Both the position numbers and the translations under genes were made by a program. A stretch of 64,000 bases of DNA from Cupriavidus phytohabitans (GTDB taxonomy: Bacteria; Pseudomonadota; Gammaproteobacteria; Burkholderiales; Burkholderiaceae): contig NZ_AUFE01000016.1 of the NCBI RefSeq assembly GCF_000426345.1, forward strand, positions 1 to 64,000, given 5' to 3'. Below are positions 17,102-25,490 of the stretch, one piece after another (the stretch's first letter is position 1; every line of letters starts with the position of its first letter). Below the pieces are notes generated by a model. The model was given only the letters and a program-made list of their open reading frames with translations, searched no databases and was not told the origin of the DNA.

Positions 17102-19387
17102 GTGAGAAGAAACCGGATCGCGCTGGCCGCTTCGGCCGCGCTGATGGGCCCCGGCATTGCCGGCGCGCAGGCGGATGGACCCGTCGCCGCGCCGCAGCCC
17201 CTGCAGGAAGTCGTGGTCTCGGCCAAGAGCGAGCGCGGCGAAACGCCCGCCACGCCGCCCAATACGCCATCGCCCGCCCACGGCATCAGCGCCGCGCGCA
17301 TGGCGGACTTCAACGTGGTCAACACCGAAGACGCGCTCAAGTACGCGCCCAACCTCGCCGTGCGCAAGCGCTTCATCGGCGATATGAACTCGATCATCTC
17401 GGTGCGCAGCACCAGCTCGCGGCAGTCGGCACGCGGGCTGGTCTATGCCGACGGCCTGTTGCTGTCCAACCTGCTGGGCTCCGATTTCACCTTCCCGCCG
17501 CGCTGGTCGCTGGTCAATGCCGCCGAGATCGAGCGCGTCGACGTGCTGTATGGCCCGTATTCGGCGCTGTATCCCGGCAATTCGCTGGGGGCGACCGTGC
17601 TGATCAGCACGCGCACGCCGGAGAAGTTCGAGGGCGATGCCAGTGTGCAGCTGTTCACGCAGCGCTTCAACCTGTACGGCACGCACGACAATTTCAACGG
17701 CGTGCACGCCAACGCCTACGTGGGCGACCGCGTCGGGCCGTTCTCGTGGCTGGTCAGCGTGGACCGGCAGGACAGCAAGAGCCAGCCGCTGAGCTTCTAC
17801 ACCGCGGCGCGCTCCAGCGTGCGTGCGACCTCGGCCGACAAGCCCGTGACCGGCGCCTACTTCGACCAGGACCAGACCGGCGCCGATCGCACCGTGATGG
17901 GCGTCAACAGCGAGGGCGTCACGCACACCGTGCAGGACCAGCTCAAGGTCAAGCTCGCCTACGACATCACCAACACGCTGCAGGCGCAGTTCACCGCCGC
18001 CTACTGGCAGCAGGACCGTTCCAGCGCCACCGGCAGCTACCTGCGCGATGCCAACGGCAATGGAGTGTCGAGCGGCCCGGTCAATATCGGCGGCTTCCGC
18101 TACGTGATCCCTGCCAACGCATTCGCGCCCAGCAATGGCGAAGACGCGCGCTGGCTCTACGGCCTGTCGCTGCGCACGCGCAACGAGACCGGCTGGAACT
18201 TCTCCGGCGTGGCATCGCTGTTCGATGTCAGCAAGGACATCGGCCGCACCGCCAGCACCGCGGGCAATGGCCCGGGCACGGTGACCTATGGCGACGGCAC
18301 CGGCTGGCGCACGCTTGACCTGAAGGCCGACTATCGCCCGCAGCAGCTCAAGGGCGGCCACTGGGTCACCTTCGGCTACCACTACGACAACTACCGGCTC
18401 AGCAACACCACTTACAACACTTCGGACTGGCAGGCCGCCACCATCTCCGCGTTCAACAACGCCTTTGCCGGCAAGACCGAGACGCAGGCGCTGTATGCGC
18501 AGGACGCGTGGTACTTCGCCGATGACTGGAAGCTGATCCCGGGCGTGCGCTGGGAGCACTGGCGCGCCTATGACGGCAGCCGCAGCCAGCCGGGCGTGGA
18601 TGTCGCCTACCCGGTGCGCAGCGAGTCCAACTGGTCGCCCAAGCTGGCGCTGGAAAAGGCCATCGGGCAGGACTGGCTGGGCCGGCTGTCGCTCGGCCAG
18701 GCCTATCGCTATCCGACCGTCGCCGAGCTGTTCCAGGGCCGCATCACCGGCACCTCGCTGATCAACAACGATCCCAACCTGAAGCCGGAACGCTCGTTCT
18801 CGAAGGACCTGACCTTCGAGCGCACGGTCGACCGTTCGTACTTCCGCGTCTCGGTGTATGAAGACGACATCCGCGATGCGCTGGTCAGCCAGACCAACAC
18901 CACGGTGTTCCCCACCGTCACCAGTTTCCAGAACGTCGACCGCGTGCGCACGCGCGGCATCGAGCTGGCCTACGACGGGCGCGACGTGCTGGTGAGCGGC
19001 TTCGACCTGTCCGCCAGCGGCGCGTACAACCACTCCAAGACGCTGGAGAACGCCAACAACCCGGCCTCGGTGGGCAAGTATTTCTATCGCATCCCCCAGT
19101 GGCGCGCGAACTTCGTTGGCACCTACCGCTTCACGCCGGCATGGGCCGGCACGCTGGCGATGACCTATTCGGGGCGGCAGTACAATACGCTCGACAACAG
19201 CGACGTCAATCCCGACACCTTCGGCGGCACCAGCAGTTTCCTGACCTTCGACGTCAAGGTGACCTACAAGCCCGCCAGGAACGTGCGCCTCGGGCTTGGC
19301 ATCGACAACCTGACCGACCAGCGTTACTTCGTCTACCACCCATACCCGGGCCGGACGTTCTACGCCGAGGCCAAGCTTTCCTTCTGA
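17102..19387 (+). CDS. TonB-dependent outer-membrane receptor
   Basis: About 761 residues from GTG 17102 (AAGG about nine bases upstream), which begins a Sec signal peptide ending GIAGAQA. The upstream in-frame start at 16919 is poor; the 256 bases before the gene hold no other feature I recognise. A TonB-box-like segment (LQEVVVSAKS) is followed by a plug domain (VNTEDALKYAPNLAVRKR, IERVDVLYGPYSALYPGNSLGATVLI). The C-terminal beta-barrel ends in phenylalanine (FYAEAKLSF). It heads an operon with an Asp-box protein and a periplasmic thioredoxin. The ligand is unknown; metal or metallophore uptake is a guess from the partners' cysteines and histidines. Confidence 0.88.
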   Translation: MRRNRIALAASAALMGPGIAGAQADGPVAAPQPLQEVVVSAKSERGETPATPPNTPSPAHGISAARMADFNVVNTEDALKYAPNLAVRKRFIGDMNSIISVRSTSSRQSARGLVYADGLLLSNLLGSDFTFPPRWSLVNAAEIERVDVLYGPYSALYPGNSLGATVLISTRTPEKFEGDASVQLFTQRFNLYGTHDNFNGVHANAYVGDRVGPFSWLVSVDRQDSKSQPLSFYTAARSSVRATSADKPVTGAYFDQDQTGADRTVMGVNSEGVTHTVQDQLKVKLAYDITNTLQAQFTAAYWQQDRSSATGSYLRDANGNGVSSGPVNIGGFRYVIPANAFAPSNGEDARWLYGLSLRTRNETGWNFSGVASLFDVSKDIGRTASTAGNGPGTVTYGDGTGWRTLDLKADYRPQQLKGGHWVTFGYHYDNYRLSNTTYNTSDWQAATISAFNNAFAGKTETQALYAQDAWYFADDWKLIPGVRWEHWRAYDGSRSQPGVDVAYPVRSESNWSPKLALEKAIGQDWLGRLSLGQAYRYPTVAELFQGRITGTSLINNDPNLKPERSFSKDLTFERTVDRSYFRVSVYEDDIRDALVSQTNTTVFPTVTSFQNVDRVRTRGIELAYDGRDVLVSGFDLSASGAYNHSKTLENANNPASVGKYFYRIPQWRANFVGTYRFTPAWAGTLAMTYSGRQYNTLDNSDVNPDTFGGTSSFLTFDVKVTYKPARNVRLGLGIDNLTDQRYFVYHPYPGRTFYAEAKLSF

Positions 19388-19413
19388 GTGCAGTGACCAG
19401 CCATACCCTGACC

Positions 19414-20646
19414 ATGCAGCGCGCGCGCCGCAGCTTCCGAATCCTTGCCGCGGGCGTGATCGCCTGCACGGCGTTCGCCGCGATGGCGCAGTCTCACAGC
19501 GGGCATAGCAGCCCTGCCGGCCACGGTGCGCAGAGCCCGGCCCCGAAGGCGATGAGCGAACTCGGCACCGGCGCCGCCTTCGATCGCGATGGCCGTTTGT
19601 GGATTGCCTACAAGGACGGCCAGCATGTGGCGGTGCGCGAGTCCACCGACCAGGGCCGCAGCTTCGGGCCGGTGCGGCACGTCAACCGCGTGCCCGAGCC
19701 CGTCGCGGCCGATCACGACAGCCGGCCAAAGGTGGCGGCGGGGCGCGACGGCGAGATCTACATCACCTGGACCCAGCCACTGGCCAGGCCCTATACCGGC
19801 TTTATCCGCTTCGCGCGCTCCACCGACGGCGGCAAGACCTTTGCCGCGCCGGTGACGGTGCATGCCAACCGCGACCAGATCGCGCACCGCTTCGACGCGA
19901 TCGCGGTGGACGCGGCCGGCCGCGTCTTCGTCAGCTGGATCGACAAGCGCGACGTGACCGCCGCCGAGGCGCGCAAGCAGCCCTATGCCGGCGCTGCGAT
20001 CTACTACGCGGTGTCAGCCGATCACGGCAAGAGTTTCCAGGGGGACTACAAGATCGCCGACCAGTCGTGCGAATGCTGCCGCATCGCGCTCGCGCCGACG
20101 CCGGACGGCAAGGTGCTGGCGCTGTGGCGCCACGTGTTCCCGCCCAACGCGCGCGACCACGCGGTGGCACTGCTCGGCGCCGACGGCACGCCCGCGCCGA
20201 TGCAGCGCGCTACCTTCGACGACTGGCGCATCGACGCCTGCCCGCACCACGGGCCGGGCGCCGGGGTGACGCCGGACGGCACGCTGCACATGGTCTGGTT
20301 CAACGTGAAGGCAGGCAAGCCCACGGTATCGGTGGGCCGCTTCAGGGACGGCAAGCTGCAGGCGCAGCGTCCGCTGGACGACCCGCGCGCGCAGCATGCC
20401 GATATCGTCGCGCTCGACGACAAGCACATCGTGGTGGCGTGGAAATCGTTCGACGGCCAGCAGACGCGGCTGTCGGCGATGCTGTCGCAGGACGGCGGCA
20501 AGACCTGGCAGACGCGGCAGGTCGCCGGCACCGCGCGCGATTCGGACCAGCCGCACCTGCTGCAGCACGGCGGCCGCGCCTACGTGCTGTGGCGCACCGA
20601 GGCCGAAGGCTTCCAGGTCTTCCCGCTGGCGCAGGAGGGCGCATGA
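19414..20646 (+). CDS. Exported Asp-box (sialidase-fold) protein
   Basis: 410-residue secreted protein with a signal peptide (AAGVIACTAFAAMAQ) followed by a His-rich linker (SHSGHSSPAGHG). Four Asp boxes of type S-x-D-x-G-x-x-F/W are visible (STDQGRSF, STDGGKTF, SADHGKSF, SQDGGKTW), predicting a beta-propeller. A CECC cluster (Cys219, 221, 222) and DACPHHGPG could bind metal. No catalytic sialidase arginine triad can be assigned, so a sugar-cleaving role is doubtful despite the usual family name. It starts 26 bases after the TonB receptor and overlaps the next gene by four bases. Confidence 0.8.
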   Translation: MQRARRSFRILAAGVIACTAFAAMAQSHSGHSSPAGHGAQSPAPKAMSELGTGAAFDRDGRLWIAYKDGQHVAVRESTDQGRSFGPVRHVNRVPEPVAADHDSRPKVAAGRDGEIYITWTQPLARPYTGFIRFARSTDGGKTFAAPVTVHANRDQIAHRFDAIAVDAAGRVFVSWIDKRDVTAAEARKQPYAGAAIYYAVSADHGKSFQGDYKIADQSCECCRIALAPTPDGKVLALWRHVFPPNARDHAVALLGADGTPAPMQRATFDDWRIDACPHHGPGAGVTPDGTLHMVWFNVKAGKPTVSVGRFRDGKLQAQRPLDDPRAQHADIVALDDKHIVVAWKSFDGQQTRLSAMLSQDGGKTWQTRQVAGTARDSDQPHLLQHGGRAYVLWRTEAEGFQVFPLAQEGA

Positions 20647-21167
20647 CCGGGGGTATGACCGGGGCTATGTCGTTACGTCGCAAACTCGTCGCCGCGCTGG
20701 CGGGCGCCGCGATCGCGCTCGGCGTCGCCGGCATGGCGCACGCGGCCGAACGCGTATCGGTCTTCGAATCCGCCAATGCCGCGCAACTCAGCGCCACCCA
20801 GCAAGGCAAGCCCTTCGTGCTGGTGGTGTGGTCGCTCGACTGCGTCTACTGCAAGCGCAATTTCGAAGCCATCGGCAAGCTGCAGGCAAGGCATCGCAGC
20901 CTGCGCGTGGTCACGCTGGCCATGGACCGGGCCGATGCGCTGCCGCAGGTGCAGCAGGTGCTCAAGCGCGTCAACCTGACGCGCAATGCGTGGATGTCTG
21001 GCAACGAGCCGCAGGAGCGGCTGCGCTATGCGGTCGATCCCGACTGGATGGGCGAGATGCCGCGCACGTATTTCTATCGCGCCGACGGCCAGCGGCAGGG
21101 CGTGTCCGGCGTGATCAGCGACGCCGACTGGGACAAGCACCTGCGTTGGGCCGGCATCGGCGGCTAG
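20643..21167 (+). CDS. Periplasmic thioredoxin-like protein
   Basis: 174-residue exported thioredoxin-fold protein: signal peptide to about residue 35 (AHAAERV), then VLVVWSLDCVYCKRNF with a CVYC active site (Cys67, Cys70) and the cis-proline region GEMPRTYFYR. The ATGA overlap at 20643 couples it to the Asp-box gene. It may keep the CECC cysteines of that partner reduced or load metal onto it; this is inference. Confidence 0.82.
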   Translation: MTGGMTGAMSLRRKLVAALAGAAIALGVAGMAHAAERVSVFESANAAQLSATQQGKPFVLVVWSLDCVYCKRNFEAIGKLQARHRSLRVVTLAMDRADALPQVQQVLKRVNLTRNAWMSGNEPQERLRYAVDPDWMGEMPRTYFYRADGQRQGVSGVISDADWDKHLRWAGIGG

Positions 21168-21196
21168 GGCAGTCGCCGAGCCTTTCCACGCTTTTC

Positions 21197-21652
21197 TTAC
21201 GACAGATCCGCCGGCAGCTTGCCGCCGTTGGCCGCAAGCTCCTGCATCAGGCGCTTGTGCAGCCAGATATTCATCCCCGCGGAATCGTTCATGTCGCCGC
21301 TGTAGTGCAGCTCGCGCGCCAGTTCCTTGCGGTGCTCCAGGCTGCTGTCGATGCCCAGCGCCTTCATCGCGTCGACGATGGACGTGCGCCAGTTCAGCGT
21401 CTGCCCGCTCTCCTTGACCAGGTTGTCCATGATCGATTCGACGTCGACGCCCGACAGCGGCGCGGGTTTGGCCGTGGCCTGGCCGGCGCTGGCCGCGGGG
21501 GCGGTGCCGCCCGTTGCAGCGGGTGACGCGCCAGACGGTGGCGGGGCCGCACCCGCGGAGGTCGGCGTGCCTCCTGCAGGCGTCGCACTCGCCGTGGCTG
21601 CCGGCTTGGCTCGTCCCAGCAGCTTGTTGAGGATGTCCTTGAAGATGCTCAT
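21197..21652 (-). CDS. DUF3597 protein
   Basis: 151-residue protein with a perfect AGGAGG site before ATG 21652. It has an N-terminal amphipathic MSIFKDILNKLLGRAKP, a long Ala/Pro/Gly/Ser/Thr linker (about residues 18-68), and the conserved DUF3597 domain (VDVESIMDNLVKESGQTLNWRTSIVDAMKALGIDSSLE, ending LMQELAANGGKLP). It resembles LysM-associated small domains found in Burkholderiales. Function unknown. Confidence 0.85.
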   Translation of the reverse strand: MSIFKDILNKLLGRAKPAATASATPAGGTPTSAGAAPPPSGASPAATGGTAPAASAGQATAKPAPLSGVDVESIMDNLVKESGQTLNWRTSIVDAMKALGIDSSLEHRKELARELHYSGDMNDSAGMNIWLHKRLMQELAANGGKLPADLS

Positions 21653-21781
21653 GGTGGCCTCCTGTCGGTTTGGATAGCAGACGTGGGAGAACAGCGCCAT
21701 GCAGGAAACGCACCATCCGTGCAACCCTTGATTTCGGCACACCAGGCCGCGCCGGGTTGTAAATGCTGCATGCAGCGACAG

Positions 21782-22723
21782 TCATGCCGGCATGTTCGCC
21801 GGCTCGCCGAACTCGCTGAACTTCGCCGCCATGAACTCAACGAACAGCCGGATCCGCGACGACAGCTGGTGCCGCTGGTGGTAGACCGCATAGATGTCGG
21901 CCTCCGGCGTGGCGTACTGCGGCAGCACCTGCACCAGCCGGCCGCTGCGCAGAAAGCGTTCGATATCCCATTCGGCCCGCATCAGGATGCCGTGGCCCTC
22001 CAGCGCCCAGTTGACCGCGATCTCGCCGTCGTTGGTGGTCAGGTTGCCGCGCACGCGCACGGTCTCGGTACGCGCCTTGGCGCCCTTGCCGGCGGTCAGG
22101 CGCCATACGCCGTAGGCGTCGCTGCCTTGCCGGATGCCGATGCAGTTGTGGCGGCGCAGGTCGGCTGGCGTGTTGGGGATGCCGTGGTCGCGCAGGTATT
22201 TGGGCGCCGCGCACAGCAAGCGCCGGTTGGGTGCCAGCTTGCGCGCCACGATGCGCGCATCGGGCGGCTCGCCGAAGCGGATGCAGACGTCGAACGCGTC
22301 TTCGTTCAGCGGCGGGGGATCCGCCGACAGCTGCAGCTGCACGTCGACTTCCGGATAGGCCGCGACATACTCTGAAATCACCGGCGCCACGTGCATGCGG
22401 CCGAACCCCAGCGTGGCATTGACGCGCAGCAGGCCGCTCGGCCTGCCCTTGGAGCGCGTCAGCAGCTGGTCCAGGTCTTCGATCTCGCTCAGGATGCGCC
22501 GCGCGTGCTCCAGGTAGACCTCGCCCTCGGGCGTCAGGCTCATGCGCCGGGTCGTGCGCGTGACCAGCGGCATGCCGATGCGCGCCTCCATCTGCGCCAG
22601 CCGCTTGCTGACCGCCGCGGTTGTGATGCCAAGGTCGCGCGCGGCCGCGCTCAGGCTGCCGGCGGTGGCCACCGACGTGAAAAAGCCCAGTTCCGACGGC
22701 TGGATCCCTGCGGACGATGCCAT
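21782..22723 (-). CDS. LysR-family regulator, DmlR-like
   Basis: 313-residue LysR regulator. Helix-turn-helix at residues 10-40 (GFFTSVATAGSLSAAARDLGITTAAVSKRL), effector domain with GLLRVNATLGFGRMHVAPVISEYVAAYP and DVCIRFGEPPDA, the CrgA/DmlR subgroup. It is divergent from a tartrate/D-malate dehydrogenase gene, the same pairing as dmlR-dmlA in Escherichia coli, so it is the probable activator of the tartrate genes. Confidence 0.87.
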   Translation of the reverse strand: MASSAGIQPSELGFFTSVATAGSLSAAARDLGITTAAVSKRLAQMEARIGMPLVTRTTRRMSLTPEGEVYLEHARRILSEIEDLDQLLTRSKGRPSGLLRVNATLGFGRMHVAPVISEYVAAYPEVDVQLQLSADPPPLNEDAFDVCIRFGEPPDARIVARKLAPNRRLLCAAPKYLRDHGIPNTPADLRRHNCIGIRQGSDAYGVWRLTAGKGAKARTETVRVRGNLTTNDGEIAVNWALEGHGILMRAEWDIERFLRSGRLVQVLPQYATPEADIYAVYHQRHQLSSRIRLFVEFMAAKFSEFGEPANMPA

Positions 22724-22740
22724 GCCAGCTTTAATCTGAG

Positions 22741-22757
22741 GTTAAGAATGGTTTAAC
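22741..22757. promoter_or_regulatory. Candidate LysR operator for ttu genes
   Basis: GTTAA-N7-TTAAC, a perfect 17-base dyad with a T-N11-A core, lies 18 bases beyond the lysR start and about 90 bases before ttuC. Confidence 0.55.
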
Positions 22758-22845
22758 TCTACAAGCGATCCAAAACCTTGTCCACGGCCCAGAATCCGTT
22801 CCACGCAATCGCGCTCAAACACGGATTCTGACCAGGAGGCAAGAG

Positions 22846-23931
22846 ATGAAGACCTACCGCATCGCGACCATCCCCGGCGACGGCATCGGCAAGGAAGTGG
22901 TTCCCGCAGGCCGCCAGGTGATGGAAGCGCTGGCCGCCGCCGGCGCCGATTTCCGCTTCGAGTTCGAAGACTTCGACTGGGGCGGCGACTACTACCGCCA
23001 GCACGGCGTGATGATGCCCGCCGACGGCCTGGACGCGCTGCGCGACAAGGATGCGATCCTGTTCGGCTCGGCCGGCGACCCGCATATCCCCGACCACATC
23101 ACCCTGTGGGGCCTGCGCCTGAAGATCTGCCAGGGCTTCGACCAGTACGCCAACGTGCGCCCGACCCGCATCCTGCCGGGCATCGACGCGCCGCTCAAGC
23201 GCTGCGCGCCGGAAGACCTGAACTGGGTGATCGTGCGCGAGAACTCGGAAGGCGAGTACTCGGGCGTGGGCGGCCGCGTGCACCAGGGCCATCCGATCGA
23301 GGCCGCCACCGACGTCAGCATGATGACCCGCGTCGGCGTCGAACGCATCCTGCGCTTTGCCTTCAAGCTGGCGCAATCGCGTCCGCGCAAGCAGCTGACG
23401 GTGATCACCAAGTCCAACGCGCAGCGCCATGCCATGGTGATGTGGGACGAGGTCGCGGTGCAGGTGGCGAAGGATTTCCCGGACGTTACCTGGGACAAGG
23501 AACTGGTCGATGCCGCCACCGCGCGCATGGTCAACCGCCCGAAGTCGCTCGACACCATCGTCGCCACCAACCTGCACGCCGACATCCTGAGCGACCTGGC
23601 CGCGGCGCTGGCCGGCAGCCTGGGCATCGCCCCGACCGGCAATATCGACCCGGAACGACGCTACCCGTCGATGTTCGAGCCGATCCACGGTTCGGCCTTC
23701 GACATCATGGGCAAGGGCCTGGCCAATCCGGTCGGCACGTTCTGGTCGGTGGTCATGCTGCTGGAGCACCTGGGCGAGCACGCCGCGGCGCAGCGCGTGA
23801 TGCAGGCGGTCGAAGCGGTTACCGCCAACCCGGAACTGCATACCGGCGACCTGGGTGGCACGGCAACCACCGCGCAGGTGACGCAAGCCGTGTGCGAACT
23901 GCTGTCCGGGCAGCAGGCAAAGGCGGCCTGA
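22846..23931 (+). CDS. ttuC: Tartrate / D-malate dehydrogenase
   Basis: 361-residue NAD-dependent beta-decarboxylating dehydrogenase of the isopropylmalate dehydrogenase family. It has IATIPGDGIGKEVVPAG, the substrate-loop arginines (CQGFDQYANVRPTRILPG), VRENSEGEYSGVGG and TNLHADILSDLAAALAGSLG. The YANVRP signature and GEYSG fit TtuC/YeaU rather than LeuB. AGGAGG lies upstream of ATG 22846. Followed by ttuD and ttuE, which take the product through hydroxypyruvate/glycerate to pyruvate. Confidence 0.9.
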   Translation: MKTYRIATIPGDGIGKEVVPAGRQVMEALAAAGADFRFEFEDFDWGGDYYRQHGVMMPADGLDALRDKDAILFGSAGDPHIPDHITLWGLRLKICQGFDQYANVRPTRILPGIDAPLKRCAPEDLNWVIVRENSEGEYSGVGGRVHQGHPIEAATDVSMMTRVGVERILRFAFKLAQSRPRKQLTVITKSNAQRHAMVMWDEVAVQVAKDFPDVTWDKELVDAATARMVNRPKSLDTIVATNLHADILSDLAAALAGSLGIAPTGNIDPERRYPSMFEPIHGSAFDIMGKGLANPVGTFWSVVMLLEHLGEHAAAQRVMQAVEAVTANPELHTGDLGGTATTAQVTQAVCELLSGQQAKAA

Positions 23932-23995
23932 GCCGGCACGCGGGGTTCATGCACTAGCGCATCAACCGCTAGCTGCCAGCGGTGGCAAGCGCTCC

Positions 23996-24017
23996 GCTCT
24001 CCCGCAAGCGGGGGAGC
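23996..24017. repeat. Dispersed palindromic repeat, degenerate copy 2
   Basis: GCTCTCCCGC-AA-GCGGGGGAGC forms a 10-bp stem with one G-T pair. It is shorter than, but resembles, the hairpins at 15211, 28061 and 42728. It lies in the 227-base gap between ttuC and ttuD, 65 bases after the ttuC stop. Confidence 0.5.
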
Positions 24018-24147
24018 AGGGCAAGCCATCGCCGCACCTTGTCAGCATTTCGCCGTATCCCCCGCACCACTTTCCGCCACAAGCAGCCGCCCGGAGCTGC
24101 GCCGGAGCGCATTGCCTGATGAAACACCGAAATCGCAGGAGACAGCC

Positions 24148-24201
24148 ATGATCCAACCATGGATTTGCCCGCCGCGTTTGCCCGCGGACTGCGCGCCGTG
24201 A
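24148..24201 (+). other. Possible 17-codon leader ORF overlapping ttuD start
   Basis: The only good ribosome site before ttuD (AGGAGA) is followed at ideal spacing by ATG 24148, which is out of frame with ttuD. It reads 17 codons to TGA 24201, two bases before the in-frame ttuD codon ATG 24204. Either this is a translated leader that couples into ttuD, or one base has been lost near the true ttuD start. Confidence 0.4.
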
Positions 24202-25490
24202 CCATGCCAACGATCGATCCCGACGTGCTGCTGCGGCGCATGTTCGACGCGGCCATCGCCGCCGCGCAGCCGGCCCGCACGCTGGCACGCCACCTGCCCG
24301 CACCGCCGCGCGGCCGCACCATCGTCATCGGTGCCGGCAAGGCCTCGGCGGCCATGGCCGCGGCGCTGGAAGCGGCGTGGCCAGGCCCGCTGCAAGGGCT
24401 GGTGGCGACGCGCTACGGCTACGCGGTGCCTTGCTCGCGCATCGAGATTGTCGAAGCCGCGCATCCGGTGCCGGACGATGCCGGGCTGGCCGCCTCGCGC
24501 CGCATGCTGGAACTGGTGTCCGGCCTCAGCGAGGACGACCTCGTGATCTGCCTGATCTCCGGCGGCGGCTCGTCGCTGCTGCCGCTGCCGCTGGCCGGCA
24601 TCACGCTGGACGACAAGCAGCAGGTGAACCGCGCGCTGCTCAAGTCGGGGGCGACCATTTCCGAGATGAACTGCGTGCGCCGGCACCTGTCCGCGATCAA
24701 GGGCGGCAGGCTGGCCGCCGCGTGCCACCCCGCGCAGGTGCTGAACCTGCTGATTTCCGACGTGCCGGGTGACGAGGCCATCGACGTCGCCTCCGGTCCG
24801 ACCGTGCCCGACCCGACCACGTGTGCCGATGCGCTGGCGATCATCGGGCGATACGCCATCGATCTGCCAGGCCATGTGCTGGCCGCACTGCGGTCCGACG
24901 CGGCCGAGACGCTCAAGCCCGGCGACCCGCGCCTGCCGCGCATCCGCACCGAGTGGATCGCCACGCCGCGGCTGGCACTGCAGGCCGCCGCGCAGGTGGG
25001 CCGCGACGCCGGCTACGCGGTGCATGTGCTCGGCGACGCCATCGAGGGCGAAGCCCGCGATGTCGGCAAGGTGCTGGGCGGCATCGCGCTGGCCGCCGCC
25101 CGGCATGGCGAGCCCTTTGCCGCGCCGTGCGTGCTGCTGTCCGGTGGCGAGACCACCGTCACCGTGCGCGGCAGCGGCCGGGGCGGCCGCAATGTCGAGT
25201 TCCTGCTGTCGCTGGCGCTGGCCCTGCGCGGCGAGGCCGGAATCCATGCCATCGCCGGCGACACCGACGGCGTCGACGGGCAGGAAGAGATCGCCGGCGC
25301 GGTGATCGGCCCCGACACGCTGGAGCGCGCATGGCGCGCTGGCCTGAACCCGCAGGATGCGCTGGCCGCCAACGATGGCCATGGATTCTTCGAGGCGCTG
25401 GGGGATGCGGTCGTGACCGGCCCCACGCTGACCAACGTCAATGACTTTCGCGCGATCGTGCTGACGCGCGCTTCCAGAGCCAACACATGA
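24159..25490 (+). CDS. ttuD: Hydroxypyruvate reductase / glycerate kinase-type (MOFRL)
   Basis: 443-residue protein of the TtuD/GckA MOFRL family: VIGAGKASAAMAAALE, CLISGGGSSLLPLP, LLISDVPGDEAIDVASGPTVPD, LLSGGETTVTVRGSGRGGRN and AGDTDGVDG. The start is uncertain: ATG 24159 or ATG 24204 (MPTIDPD, where homology begins), because the nearest good ribosome site serves an out-of-frame ATG at 24148. In tartrate use it would act on hydroxypyruvate or glycerate. Overlaps ttuE by ATGA. Confidence 0.88.
   Translation: MDLPAAFARGLRAVTMPTIDPDVLLRRMFDAAIAAAQPARTLARHLPAPPRGRTIVIGAGKASAAMAAALEAAWPGPLQGLVATRYGYAVPCSRIEIVEAAHPVPDDAGLAASRRMLELVSGLSEDDLVICLISGGGSSLLPLPLAGITLDDKQQVNRALLKSGATISEMNCVRRHLSAIKGGRLAAACHPAQVLNLLISDVPGDEAIDVASGPTVPDPTTCADALAIIGRYAIDLPGHVLAALRSDAAETLKPGDPRLPRIRTEWIATPRLALQAAAQVGRDAGYAVHVLGDAIEGEARDVGKVLGGIALAAARHGEPFAAPCVLLSGGETTVTVRGSGRGGRNVEFLLSLALALRGEAGIHAIAGDTDGVDGQEEIAGAVIGPDTLERAWRAGLNPQDALAANDGHGFFEALGDAVVTGPTLTNVNDFRAIVLTRASRANT

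Noticed and set aside
17015..19339. 774-codon open frame opposite the TonB receptor
   Set aside because: Antisense shadow of a receptor with an obvious plug, barrel and signal peptide.
19414..20646. Calling the Asp-box protein a true sialidase
   Set aside because: Asp boxes define only the propeller fold; no arginine triad or nucleophile tyrosine could be assigned.
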